Assembly: GCA_007922305.1 (NCBI GenBank)
Contig: ML677329.1
Span: 1,578,271 to 1,642,270 of the forward strand
Direction of reading: 5' to 3'
DNA from: Dermatemys mawii
Taxonomy: Eukaryota; Chordata; Testudines; Dermatemydidae
DNA length: 64,000 bases
The notes beneath the pieces were generated by a model. It was not told the DNA's origin and ran no database searches. It saw only the letters and a program-made list of their open reading frames with translations. Of this stretch, positions 1 to 10,300 are shown one piece after another; within the stretch, counting starts at the first letter, position 1, and every line of letters starts with the position of its first letter. The position numbers were made by a program, and so were the translations under genes.

Positions 1-499
1 TTTATTTTCAGCATTATCTTCTTCTTTGTTCTCCTCTTTCTTTCATTCCCCCCCTGTGCTTGTGTGTTTATACCGGTGATGAAAACTACTACTGACACTG
101 AAAAAGATGACCAAGCTGAAATCGTATAATCATTCAAGCATTGGCAATGCATGTATTGGGTTTTGAAATCACTGAAAATCCATCCTTTGTACTGCTTAAA
201 GCAATAATAGAAATTGTTTTGTGCTACTTAAACATGTATAGAAATCATACATTTTTCTAATGCACTAAATATCACTAAACTCATAAAAAGCTCCAATGTC
301 GGAGGTTAAAAAGCAAAATAAGCCCTGGATTGGAAGTTGAAATGATGAGAGTGGCAAACAAAATGAAATGCACAGAATTGGTTAAGACGTGGAGAGAAAA
401 GATAAAAGCAGCAAAAAAAAAAAAATCAGCATAAGTTAATGCTACTCAAAGAGGCTTAAAAGAAATAAGGACTTTTACAAATATATGAAGGAAAAATGG
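1..499. other. AT-rich intergenic DNA, nothing recognised
   Basis: No convincing exon or repeat family is seen. There is a poly-A run near 413-425. The only reading frame here is short and low in complexity. It lies in the 5' flank, about 30 kb upstream of the ELOVL6 start. Confidence 0.5.
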
Positions 500-1770
500 G
501 TCAGAGGAAAACAAATGAGACAGATAAAATTAATGATGACTAGAAGATAGCTGAGATACTGAATTTCTCTTTTGTGTGTGTGTGAGAGAGAGAGAGAGGA
601 AAAGAAGTTGAGACAATCAGATAGTGAGGAAAATCTACTAATAATGGCTATGGATCTACTGATAGCAGCTGAGAGAATACATATAAAATTTGAACATATA
701 TAGATCACTCACTTTGAATTAGATGGATACTTGGATATTCAGTGAATGTATATTTGGATTCTTCAGTCAAGAGCTTTTTACAAATGTCCTCAGTCCATCA
801 ATGTGAGATTGGGCCCTTAGAAAATTAACTGACGATTCCTTTTGACAAATCATGGAAAGTTGGGCATTGCAGGAAGATTGGAGACAAGCAGATATAGTAC
901 AGCTCTTCAGAAATGGAAAAAAAAATGATCCTGGCAGTTACCATCTCCTAAATCTTATACCTATCCTTAATAAGGTAATAAGATAACAAATATTGAGGGA
1001 AAACATCACTAGATATCTAGGGCCTGAGTGTCCTCTCCCTTCCACTAATGTAAATGAGGAGTAACTCCATCAAAGTCAATGGAATTACATTGGAGTAAAA
1101 ATGGTGTAAATGAAAACAGAACAAGGCTCTTTGAGGATAATAGAACCACGAGTGATCAGAAGCATGAGCTCATAAAGGAAAAATTGCTAAGAAAATCTGG
1201 TAGCTTTTTAAAAGAACTACAGAGTGAGTAGATGGATGAAGGAATGGAAAACAATACATAGTATATTTGAATTTTCAAATGGCATTTGACTAATTCTTCC
1301 ACTCAAAATTAGTTCAAAGGGGAATAGAGACACTATCACATGGTTTGAAAATAGGCCAAAGTACCATGAACAAAGGGGAAAGGGAAATATGACTGTGTCT
1401 ACCAATGGGAGGTGCCTAGTAGGGGTAGGTTGGTTGCATTTGATATCTTTATTAATGAAAGAGTAAATGGAATGTTAATTAAATTGTCAATGATACATCA
1501 CTGTGGGGAACTGTGACCACCAGCAAGCCAGGGAAAAGATACAAAAGAGTCTAGCAAGGATGGAACATGGGCATAAAGTAACAACGTGTGATTCAAGATG
1601 GGAAATGTAAACTAATACATCTAGGGAGAAAATAACCCAAGGGAGAGATATGAAAAGACATAGGGAAGACTGTGAATGAAATGAGGCAAATAAAATGAGT
1701 TTGCAATGTGATCTGGCAGGGGGGAAAAGGCTAAATCTATTCTGGGCTTCATTTATGAAGGCACAATTGA
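500..1770 (+). mobile_element. Degenerate CR1-like LINE, ORF2 remnant
   Basis: Conceptual + strand translation in broken frames recalls the CR1 reverse-transcriptase ORF. 'SWKVG' followed by a GDK-like stretch near 850-890 matches the segment before the palm domain. 'GKYDCVYQWEVPSRGRLVAFDIFINERVNG' (about 1385-1470, broken) resembles the GVPQGS..LFNIFINDLDEG region. A later stretch resembles the region around 'NVDKCKLIHLGR' near 1600. Many stops and frameshifts interrupt it, so it is an old inactive copy. It is interrupted or ended near 1797 by another repeat, and the CR1-type 3' end at 2650-2810 may belong to the same insertion. Family is inferred from protein memory only. Confidence 0.55.
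573..599. repeat. (TG)n(AG)n microsatellite
   Basis: A compound dinucleotide tract of about six TG units followed directly by about eight AG units. It is a simple repeat, probably polymorphic. Confidence 0.9.
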
Positions 1771-1797
1771 GATTCTTGGCCTTGCCTCCAAGGGCGG

Positions 1798-2088
1798 GGC
1801 TACACAGGGCAGGGGGTGGGGAGGGATCGACCTACAATATGCAACCTCAGTTACACCAATAGCATAGCTGAAGTCGCCGTATCTTAGGTCGACTTACCAG
1901 ACCATCCCCATGGTGGCGAGTCGACCACAGCCTCTCCCCCACCAACTCCGCTTACTCCTCTTGCTGAGATGGAGTTCCAGAGTTGACAGGGAGCGTGTTT
2001 GGGGATTGATTTATTGCGTCTAAATGAGACGCGATAAGTCGGTCCCTGATTTATTGAGCAAGATTGGCAGGTAGTATAGCCATACTCC
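1798..2088 (+). mobile_element. Non-autonomous DNA-type repeat, 'CTACAC..CGATTTAT' family, copy 1
   Basis: This is one of three related copies (also 52032-52230 and 55403-55680). Shared blocks in order are a GGCTACAC start, a GCAACcTCAG / GCGTAGCTGAAGTCG-like block, an ACTCCGCTTACTCCTCTTGC block, GAGTTCCAGAGTTGACaGGGA, GATTTATtGCGTCT, its partial inverse, and an ending GGTAGTATAG. The ends are inverted (ctacac / gtagtat), which suggests a terminal-inverted-repeat DNA element without a transposase. The 68-residue minus-strand reading frame across it is incidental. Confidence 0.6.
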
Positions 2089-2649
2089 AAGACAATCTAC
2101 TATAGTTTCAAGGCTCTAATAATAGATTCTGAAGTTGCTCTGCTAATACTCTGATTTCTTGGGGATAGGACTGAAGGGGAGGGACCTTATACCTTTACCC
2201 TGTGTCAAGCCTGGTAATGCAGAGGAAGATTTATTTGATCCTAAATTATAGATTTAGATTGACTAAGGGTGGGGAGCTGAAGGGGGAAGAAGGACAGCAG
2301 GGACAGGTCTGTAAATATTTTATTAAATATCAAGAAGGCAGGGGGAAGTTGTATGGTGATACAAGTGGGTATAAATAGTAAACATGGGTCTGGATCAAAA
2401 CATTTCAATGTTGATTTTGAACACTCCTAAAATTGAGAATATTTGAATCTCAGAATTTGGTTGGGAAATTCACATCTTTGATTAGATTCCAAATATACAC
2501 CCAAACACCTCTGCATTTTCACCCCAAAATTTTAGAGATGTTCAGGTCAGAGGTGTTGGTTCAGGCTTGTCTATGGTAGTTACAAGTTGAAATTCAGAAA
2601 AATTTCAAGATCATGAAAACTGTTCCAAATCTCAAAACTATTAGACTGT
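2089..2649. other. Unassigned sequence between repeats
   Basis: AT-rich sequence without an exon-like frame. It could be the 3' untranslated part of the surrounding CR1 copy, because a CR1 3' end follows at 2650, but I cannot show this. Confidence 0.35.
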
Positions 2650-2810
2650 TGAATGGGTTCCTGAGGGAAGTTGTGAAGCCCATGACTTTGAACATTTATA
2701 CAAAACTGGACAAAGCACTAGTAAATATGCAATAGAGAATAATCCTTCAGTGGCAAGGAGATGGATTAGATGACCTAATAGGACTTTCCCATCTCTCACA
2801 TCTGTGATAA
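2650..2810 (+). mobile_element. CR1 LINE 3' end
   Basis: The sequence carries the CR1 tail signature 'GGATTAGATGACCTAATAGG' then a CCCATCTCT..CATCTGTGATAAC stretch, in + orientation. It corresponds to the C-terminal ORF2 codons and the short 3' UTR. The copy is 5'-truncated or broken, as is usual for CR1. Confidence 0.7.
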
Positions 2811-3078
2811 CATTATGTATGAAAGCATTTTTTCAGCTTCTAGATAACTATTGTGTATTTTGCTCTGATCAGTTCTAAAGGCTGCAGTTTGGGGGGTTAG
2901 ATTTAGCTATAAATTCCTGTCTTGTTCTCTCTAAAATCTAAAAATGAAATTAGTTTAAAATGTATGGTGTGAGTTATGATCAAGAATGAAAACAGAAAAG
3001 CTGCAGGAGTCAAGGAACAAAATGTGTATTATTAAAGTTATGTTAAAGAAAAATTCTCTGCTTGGCTGTCTGTGACAA

Positions 3079-3320
3079 TAGTAACACTTAGTACTTATAG
3101 ATGACACTTTTTGTGCTCAATGAACTGTTTAGACATTAACTATTTAATCCTCTCACTGACTTCATGAGGTAAGTAGATAACTAGTAGTATCCCCATTTTG
3201 CAGATAGGAAAAGTAAAGCAGTGAGAAGTCCTTCAAAACAGAGCTGGAATGAGAAACTAGAATTGCCTCACTCTCATCTCAATTCTCAGCCCTCTAGTCC
3301 ACACTGTCTCCTAATGCCTG
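3079..3320 (-). mobile_element. MIR-like tRNA-derived SINE (CORE type)
   Basis: Read on the + strand it has 'ATCCTCTCACTGACTTCATG' then AGGTAAGTAG, 'TATCCCCATTTTGCAGATAG', a degraded CACAGAG..AAGTCACTT..GGTCACA region, and ends CTCTAGTCCACACTGTCTCCTA. That is the reverse complement of a MIR-like SINE whose tRNA-derived head would be at 3320. The divergence indicates an ancient copy. Confidence 0.65.
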
Positions 3321-4654
3321 TCTAGTGTCAAAGTCAGAAAATCCCTAAGAAGGCAGGGCAGTCTCCTTATAAAAAAATTAGACATTTTCCAAACATTTCA
3401 TGACTTCAACAATTATCAGACTTCAACAATTATTAGCTAAACTGTTTTATTTCAGAGAGAGGAGAATAGAAGATATGAGGTTGTTTGTAATTTGCACCAG
3501 AAGTCAGTATTTTTGCCAGGTGTATAAGATGCTCCAAGCAGCCATTGTCTCTTTTTTTGAATTAATGTACCAACTATCAGCACAGCTGAAAACTCAGCTG
3601 CTTCCTTCTTTTGGAATTTTGCTAAATCACCTATATCTGTACCAGGCCCAGTAGTATGTGATAATAATAGCACTCCATGGCATTTCCTAGTGAGTCATGG
3701 GAGAGCAGTGATAACCTCAGGATTTATGGCCCCCAAAGTTGCTAAGGTGGGGATTGGGTCATGAACTGCATCCTTTCTGCTGGAGCGGGAAAATGAGCCA
3801 CCCTGTAAACAGCAAATCTGCTCAGAGAAGCACAGGGCCTCAAGCAGTAACTTGTGATTAAGGCTGTTTTTGTACTCTATATACCAGCCAGCCCCCATAC
3901 TTGTCACAGGACTGTAACAATCAAATGCTACATCCTCCCTAGTGGTAAATCCAATGAAATTGAGAATGATGATGTGATTGTTTTTCAAATATGCTACAAA
4001 TGGTTCTGATTTCTTTTACTTGCAGATTTAGGAATCATAGTAGTCTTCATAACTGCACAGGCTACTGCACCGCTGCTGAATTTTTTGCAGCTGCTCAACA
4101 GAGCAGACAGAAGCCACCAGATTAGAATTACAGGAGGAATACCAAGCAAAACGCCTAGCTTTTGACTAGTAATTCAAAAGATACAGTCATTTTAATATTC
4201 TGAGACACTTGCATTATCTATAAATTCATTTAATGTTACAGTGCATTCTGAGTATGTTCATAGTTTGTGGACCCCAAGGAAAGCAAATCAGAATTTGCGT
4301 TTAGCAGTTGCCTACATAGATCATACAGAGGACCTAGATTCACAGTTGCAGCACCTAATATCCCTTGCTGCCTAATGGAATCTACAGCCTGAGTTAGGTG
4401 CCCAGGTTCCCTATATAATTCATGAAAAGAGTTAAGTGCTTAAGAATGAGATCTACAAAACTGGGTTGGGAGCTGAGTTAACTAATGGAAATGCTGAGGA
4501 GAGGAGTGTGGCCTAAGCCCTGCCCCTCAAAGAGAGTTAGGTAGCTAACGCTGGGCTAGAAGGAGGCACTTTCTTCTGCTTGAGATTCATAGCTGTGAAC
4601 CCTCTCCTGGAGTTAGGTCAGTCATTTCTTGCAAAAAACTGAGAGTGGGTCAGG
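3321..4654. other. Intergenic DNA, nothing recognised
   Basis: Moderately AT-rich. Reading frames of up to 97 codons at 3695-3988 (minus) and 84 codons at 3400-3654 (plus) overlap each other and show no family likeness. The imperfect short duplication 'ACTTCAACAATTATCAG / ACTTCAACAATTATTAG' at about 3402-3437 is the only structure noted. Confidence 0.45.
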
Positions 4655-4985
4655 GAGGACTAATACCCTTATACCCAATGGCTTAGTGGCTAGGGAACTC
4701 ACCCAATATGTGGGAGACCCAACTTTAAGTCCCCACTTCGTCTGATTCAGACTTCGAACCCAGACCTCCTCCCTCTGAGGGGTGTGCCCTAACTTTTGGG
4801 CTTTGGGATGGGTGTTTCTCAATCTCTCCTGTTGAAGCTGTTCCACTTTGTATAAAATATTTATTCATTAGTGCAGGGACTTGACTTTGGATCTCCCAGG
4901 TGGGCATCTGAATCACTGAGCTGTAGAGTCATTCTAACATTCTCTGGCCCAACGAATATTAAAGAATTTTATACAAAGTGGAACA
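4655..4985. mobile_element. Inverted-pair tRNA-like SINE, copy 1
   Basis: A tRNA-like unit on + (A-box-like 'CTTAGTGGCTAGGGAACTCA', B-box-like 'CTTTAAGTCCCC', 4680-4735) is followed by inverted units. The stretch GAACCCAGACCTCC...GTGCCCT starts near 4757, and AGGGACTTGACTTTGGATCTCCC...CACTGAGCTGTAGAGTC lies at 4873-4931. A further inverted pair, 'GTTCCACTTTGTATAAAAT' (4838) and 'ATTTTATACAAAGTGGAAC' (4966-4984), brackets the second part. Pol III-type head sequences in both orientations identify a composite SINE. A second copy is at 8285-8545. Family name not known to me. Confidence 0.6.
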
Positions 4986-5789
4986 TCCTCCATGTGGCAG
5001 CGTAATGAACGATTCATAAATCATAAACGTTAAGACTAGAGCGGTGTGGAGAAAATCCACAAAATTGGAAATTCTTCATGAAAAGGAAGGGAGCTCTACT
5101 TCATGGGCCATCTACCTGGCAGGCTGCACCACAGGTGCAGACCCTGGAAGCCCTAGGATTCCTGATTCTGAGGTAATCCTCATGGCAGGTTGCCCACATC
5201 TCTGAGCACAGAAAACCCAGAGAGCCCATGCTGCTGGGAAACTGTGAGCCTGGAAGTGGGGCCCTTCAGGGTTTACACACCCTTAGCTCCCTACCAACCC
5301 ACCAAGCACGCAGCCAAGGAGCCAGGCAGGTCAGATGGCAGGAAACCTGCCTGGGTTTTGTCAGCATTTTGTGAAAATTGACATGTCTCTGCAGAACATT
5401 TTGATTCACACACATCAACATATTCCAAATGAAAAAGTGTTTAGTTGGAGTTTTTCCAACCATATCTAACCGACAGTTAGTAAAAGTGCTGATTAAATAC
5501 TTTCATTAGAAAATATCAAAAATATAAATGTATGACCTAATTTTTCAGAGGTGCTATGCGTTCACATCTCCCATTGGCTTCAGTGGAAGTTGTGACTATC
5601 ACCACTTCTGACAATTAGGTAGTTGTCTCCTTTCAGTAGCTGCCAACACAGGCCAACTTCTTCCCTGAAGGAAGCAGGCACCAATCCCATTGAAGATGCA
5701 CCTACTTCCTCCGTGGTTGAATTTGGCCTTTTGAGAGCTCATGACCAGAGAGCCCTTTTTCAGCTTTCTGTGTAGCTCAAAAGCTTGTC
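4986..5789. other. Intergenic DNA, nothing recognised
   Basis: A slightly GC-richer patch (5100-5400) with short overlapping frames on both strands shows no recognisable protein. The phrase 'CCCATTGGCTTCAGTGGAAG' near 5571 belongs to a motif common in the dispersed repeats of this window. Confidence 0.45.
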
Positions 5790-5975
5790 TCTTTCACCAA
5801 CAGAAGTTGGTCCAATAAAAGATGTTACCTCACCCACCTTGTCTCTCTCAGTTCTTTGGCCAATTTGACTACAACATGGAAAAAAGACAGATAAAGCATA
5901 GAGAGGAAAATAGAGGCACTTGCCCAAATTCATCCAGCAGATCAGTGGCAGAGCAGGAAGAGAATTGAGGTTTCT
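5790..5975 (-). repeat. Repeat fragment: 'TTGGTCCAATAAAAGATGTTAC' motif plus MIR-like piece
   Basis: The segment 5805-5855 (TTGGTCCAATAAAAGATGTTACCTCACC..TTGTCTCTCTC) is a motif I recall as highly repeated in turtle genomes. It is followed by 'GGCACTTGCCCAAATTCATC' and CAGCAGATCAGTGGCAGAGCAGGAAGAGAATTGA, the reverse complement of the MIR-like SINE core seen elsewhere here. The boundary between the two is not resolved. Confidence 0.5.
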
Positions 5976-7020
5976 GAAGTCACACATCAATGCCTATCTA
6001 CTGGACGGTGCTACTGGGGTCTTCACATCTGCATGCAGAAAACACTATTGAAATGATGCTTTCAAAATATTTTAATTTCACCTTTCGTCTGTGCCAAAAC
6101 AAAAATCATAGAGCCCCAAATGACTTGTCTTTATCATTTGTTTTTAAGCAATATTTTTCCTATTCTTGTGCAAGTCACAAAATATATTTTGTAGCTGCAT
6201 TTTCAATCTGCCTGTTCCTTGGAGAACTTTACATTTAGCCACAAAAAGAAAACAGGATATTGTGTAGTTCTGAAATGTGAGAGATCTGCTGCAAAATTTC
6301 AAAATCCATTTCCATCTATCCAATTAAATCAAGTGAGATGGATATATAAAGGAAAAAAACCCATTATTTTCTTTAGCCTCCACTTTGTTAAAGGATCCAG
6401 GCTCCTCTCTCTATTTCATTGAACTGTTGTTGCAGATTCATAAGTACATCTATTACATAAAGGGGTTAACTGCTATTTTTTCCTTTAGCAAAACATAAAG
6501 GATCTTGCTAGCTCACTACTAGTGATTCCCAGTTGCAGTTTATCAGGCTGATGTGTTGTTAAATACAAGTATAAAAACATGTCATTGTTGTGCAAAATCC
6601 AGAGCAATGGTAACAGTGAAATGAATTTTACAGTCTAAATTGTGCCCTCCTTCCCTATTCCCTTTTGTGACAAAAAGGCCTGGGACAGAATGAATTTGTT
6701 ACGAAGCAAAATTCTGCTCTAAGCCAAGAACACAGTTACAGTTTCCTGATTGCATATTTAGATAGATGGGATAGTCACTAAAAATGTTGAACCTTAACTT
6801 GTCAGCAAATAAGATAACCCTTCCCAAAGGAGTAATATAATTCTTCTCGCAATAGATAGTCTTCAATTTGGGCCATTCATCAAGAGATCAAATCTAAATA
6901 ATATGAAGGACAATTTATACCACAGCTAGTCATTTTACCTCCAATGCAGATCTGGAGTCCTTAGTGGTACAAAAGGAAATGGGTTTTTTTTTTTTAATTG
7001 CTAAACACAATGATTAACCA
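5976..7020. other. AT-rich intergenic DNA, nothing recognised
   Basis: No exon-like or repeat-like sequence could be named. It contains a T run at about 6984-6996. Confidence 0.45.
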
Positions 7021-7330
7021 CTAAATTCAATAACTGCTACTTACACAGTACTTCACAGTGATAGGACTCAAAAGTTAGATAAGCATCATTATCCCCATTT
7101 TACAGATTGGAAATTTAAGGCACAGAACAATTGGTAGCCTGCTTTTGCAAATCCTTACACAAATAGTCCCACTGAAGTCAATGAGACTACTTGTGAAAGG
7201 ATTTACGGCATCAGGACCCGACATGCACAGCGTGCATTTCACATGTGAGTCAGGAACAAGAACGTAGAGCTCCTCATTGCTAGTCTCTGACCTATTCTAG
7301 ACCACACAGCCTATCCAGTAAGTCTTAGCT
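7021..7330 (-). mobile_element. MIR-like SINE interrupted by a short dispersed repeat
   Basis: 'CATTATCCCCATTTTACAGA' plus AAGGCACAGA (7087-7128) is the SINE core in reverse orientation. At about 7150-7220 it gives way to 'AGTCCCACTGAAGTCAATGA' flanked by inverted CAAATCCTTACACAAATAG / CTACTTGTGAAAGGATTTac, an imperfect hairpin repeat. SINE-like sequence ('CTATTCTAGACCACACAGCC') resumes after about 7290. Confidence 0.55.
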
Positions 7331-7690
7331 TATGTGTGTCAGCTTGGAACATGAATACTGGTTTAAAATTCATACAGGCTGAGTAATTAGCCTGTGCGCT
7401 AATTGTTTCTTTTGCTAAGTGACTAAATAATCAGGCATTCTGTGACAAGTTTTGTCTGTCCCCCAAGCATGGCTGATGTATGTGGAAGGGTTATCATTAG
7501 CTCAAGCTCTTTCCTATGCCTGTCTTGTCAAACTTCTATGTTTTCATCCTTTTTTAATGCCAGTTAGTAGCCTAAGAAAGCAACTGGGATTTCCTCAACG
7601 AATTTGACACACCTGAATGGTGCTGAAAATACATAATGTATCTGTGCTCATGGGAGTGTTTCCCAATGCACATGTAGTAGTAGTAGCAAC

Positions 7691-7708
7691 AGTGTGTGTG
7701 TGTGTGTA
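7691..7708. repeat. (GT)n microsatellite
   Basis: An uninterrupted GT tract of about eight units. Confidence 0.9.
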
Positions 7709-7897
7709 GGAAAGAGAATCTTTTGTAAAAAGCCCTGCTCATATCAAATAAGCTTGGTGCTTGCAGCCAGTTCCCAGTGATTAGGTGTATTTATTGCCAC
7801 AGGGGGAAACAAAGAAAAGACAAAGTCATACCTAGCAAGCCTGCTTGTGTAGTGTATTTGTATATTCAAAATAGATATACATACTGTAATGAGGAGA

Positions 7898-7998
7898 AAG
7901 TTTGGTCTAGTGGTTAGAGCACTGGACTGCAACGTATGCAGGGGTGGATCAGTGATTCACTCTGCTGTGGGTTTCCTGTGTGGCCTAGGCCGGTCAGT
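7898..7998 (+). mobile_element. MIR-like tRNA-derived SINE, 5' head
   Basis: 'GTTTGGTCTAGTGGTTAGAG' plus CACTGGACTG at 7900-7928 is a clear tRNA-like A-box head of the MIR-like SINE type, followed by a degraded B-box zone and 'TTTCCTGTGTGGCCTAGG'. The copy is cut off near 7998, where another dispersed motif ('GGGCCAGATTCACAAAAGC') begins. Confidence 0.65.
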
Positions 7999-8250
7999 TA
8001 GGGCCAGATTCACAAAAGCATTTGGCTGTTCAGTGTTGTGACATCAAACACCTAGGTGCTCTACCTAGTGGACTTCTTAGTCCTAAGCTAGTTGCCCAGG
8101 CTCCGCATACAATGCATGGGCGGAGTCCGGTGTCTAAGAAAAGGATCCTCAGATCTCAGAGAGCTGTCTAAGCTAGTAGGACTGAAATGAATAGGAAAGG
8201 GGTGGGACCTAGGCCCCCAAATGTATTTGAGTGCCTCCCTCCCAATGATG

Positions 8251-8272
8251 AATATATATAGAGAGAGAGAGC
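8251..8272. repeat. (TA)n(GA)n microsatellite
   Basis: A short compound TA and GA tract. Confidence 0.85.
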
Positions 8273-8284
8273 AAGCATGCACAA

Positions 8285-8545
8285 ACAAATGAAAATCCAT
8301 AGTCTGGTGGTTAAGGCCCTTACTTGGGACACAGAAGATCTAAGTTCAAATTGCTGCTCTGTCTGATTTTTGAGCAGGGACTTGAACCCACATCCCAGGT
8401 GAGTGCCCTACCACCACACCATTGAATATTCTGAGGTGGGCCTCTCAAGCTCACTTGTTCAGAGTTGTTCCACTTTGTATGCCTAAATATTCACTGAAGC
8501 AGGGATTTGAGCATGGATCTCCCACCTCACAGAGAAGTTCCCCTA
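8285..8545. mobile_element. Inverted-pair tRNA-like SINE, copy 2
   Basis: The tRNA-like head 'TAGTCTGGTGGTTAAGGCCC' with B-box 'AAGTTCAAATTGCTGCTCTG' (8300-8362) is followed immediately by its inverse 'GAGCAGGGACTTGAACCCAC' and TCCCAGGTGAGTGCCCTACCACC (8371-8417). Then comes 'GTTGTTCCACTTTGTATG' and a second inverse, 'AGCAGGGATTTGAGCATGGA' with TCTCCCACCTCACAG. The arrangement matches 4655-4985, so this is a dispersed family and not a chance palindrome. Confidence 0.65.
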
Positions 8546-9114
8546 CACACCGACTTCCCAACCCATATCAAAGTTCAGGCATGCTTTGAGTACACCTTTG
8601 GGATTCAAGTTTGGGGCCACTGAAGCTAGAGCTCTGGGTAGCTTGTTAGCCACAGGGAGATGTCAGCACTTAGGTGGCTTTGTGAATGTCAGCCAGCAGA
8701 AACTTAGGCACTTCTGGAGTTAGGCAGCAGCTGAGTGGCAGTTTTGAAAATGTCAGTGACACCCACCTGGATCTCAGCCTTAGTTTCTCTGTGCTTCACT
8801 CCTCCACCAAAATGTGGGGAATATTACTTATGATCTTTGGTTTATTTACATCGTAAGAATTTTGCAATATGGAATGTCTTTCGGTGTGTAGGTATGGTGC
8901 CTGTGGATCTGACTGGTTTTGCCCTGTGGCCTGAAGCCCTAGCCCAAACTTTGGCTACAATACAGCTACATTTTTGTTTTCTTTGGGTAGGGATTTGAGG
9001 AAGTGGGAGGCCAATACAATGCTGTTGACCCTGTTGGGAAATGAAAGGCTAGAGAACTGCATCAAATGTGCCTGGGGTGAAGGCTCACCCTGACTGAGAT
9101 TTAGAGCGGCCAAG
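8546..9114. other. Intergenic DNA, nothing recognised
   Basis: No exon or repeat could be named apart from short 'TTAGGTGGCTTTGTGAATGT'-like phrases shared with the surrounding dispersed repeats. Confidence 0.4.
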
Positions 9115-9212
9115 CCTCCAGGACTGGCCTGGAGTCTCCAGGATTTAAAGATTATGCCAGGATTTAAAGATGAAATCTCAAGGAATAAGTCCAGCCAAAT
9201 TTGGTAAGCTGG
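9115..9212 (+). mobile_element. Short non-autonomous repeat ('CTCCAGGATTTAAAGATT' type)
   Basis: 'CCTCCAGGACTGGCCTGGAG' followed by TCTCCAGGATTTAAAGATTATG and 'AAGTCCAGCCAAATTTGG' matches a short repeat I recall as common in turtles, with inner inverted TTTAAAGATT blocks. No flanking duplication was established. Confidence 0.5.
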
Positions 9213-10224
9213 TTGAGACTGCATTAAGCACAGCTGGGTAAGAGATCCTGGAAAGGTTAGGGCAGAGAGGTCTTTATCTTCAGTTGGGAGTACTGTTCTG
9301 GCGGTGGGATTTTGTTAAGGGCCTTGAGTGCCATGAATTCCTCTCTGAAGTCTCAGCCCAGAGGCAGCAGACAGAGCTGAGGTGGCTTTGATATGGCGGG
9401 CTGAGCTGAGACAGGTGATGGCAGTGAGGTGGATTGGGCTCTAGCTGCAGAGAGCAGCCATGCACCTGCCTAGAGCAGCTGGGATTTTTAGGTTATCTTC
9501 TACCCAAGAACTAGCCAGACTTGGGACTATTTAGTTTCTGAGACCAGATAAATTGGGTGCATTCAGTCACCGCTATCAGCAGCCTAGCTGAGGGACCCTG
9601 GTGCAAGCCTCTCTATCCAGCAATCAATGCTAAAATCACTTCAGCTGAGTCAGGTGGGAAAGCCCCCAGAGCAGCCCAGAAAGCATTTCTCTCCATTGGA
9701 CTACATGAACTCTTGAGAACAAATGGTGAGTGGGGAAGGTGGGGAGGAGGGAAGTGGCTGGAATGTGTTAGCCATTCACAACTGCAAGAGGAGGATAGAG
9801 GCGGGACTATTGTTAAAACCTCAGGAGAGTAGGGAGCCTTACCTAATAGATATTGCCACTTTATCAATTGTTAGCTTTCCCATGTTTATTCTGTTTCCCC
9901 CTCCCCCTGCTTACCTACCACTGTTTCTAGTAAAGTTGTCTTTGTTTAAAAGCCTCTGGACTTGGCTATCAAGTATTGACTGATTAAAGTATTGCCTATC
10001 AAGGGCACCTAGGATAGTATACACAGTTTCCTAGGTTTCTGCATGGGATGGGAGGGCTGAAGTCAACATTAATTAAGTTTTCAGAAAGAACTCCCAGAAA
10101 ATGGAACCCAACCCATTTTGCTGCTGACAACACCTGGCAGAAGGGTTACAATATTTTGCAATAGGGTCTGTCTCTAGTGTGGCTCTTCGTGTGTCTCATG
10201 GTCTTTTTCTTAGTGTGTATGCAC
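9213..10224. other. Intergenic DNA, nothing firm
   Basis: Opposite-strand frames of 84-91 codons at 9557-9867 overlap and look random. 'TTTCTAGTAAAGTTGTCTTTGTTTAAAAGCC' at about 9926-9955 vaguely resembles the R-U5 end of a vertebrate LTR, but no LTR ends or duplications were found. Confidence 0.35.
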
Positions 10225-10300
10225 ACACTGCCTAAGACAATGGGACTCTGATCTCAGCTGGGGCCCCAAGGTGTATTGTAATGTAAATAATAATAGTCTG
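10225..10300 (+). mobile_element. SINE 3' tail fragment
   Basis: 'CACACTGCCTAAGACAATGG' then GACTCTGATCTCAGCTGGGGCC and a terminal AATGTAAATAATAATAG matches the tail 'CACCTAGCACAATGGGGTCC..GGGGC..TAATAATAAT' shared by several SINE copies here (43186, 47209). Confidence 0.6.

Noticed and set aside
4680..4770. Functional tRNA gene
   Set aside because: The A and B boxes are degraded and the unit is part of a repeated inverted-pair SINE.
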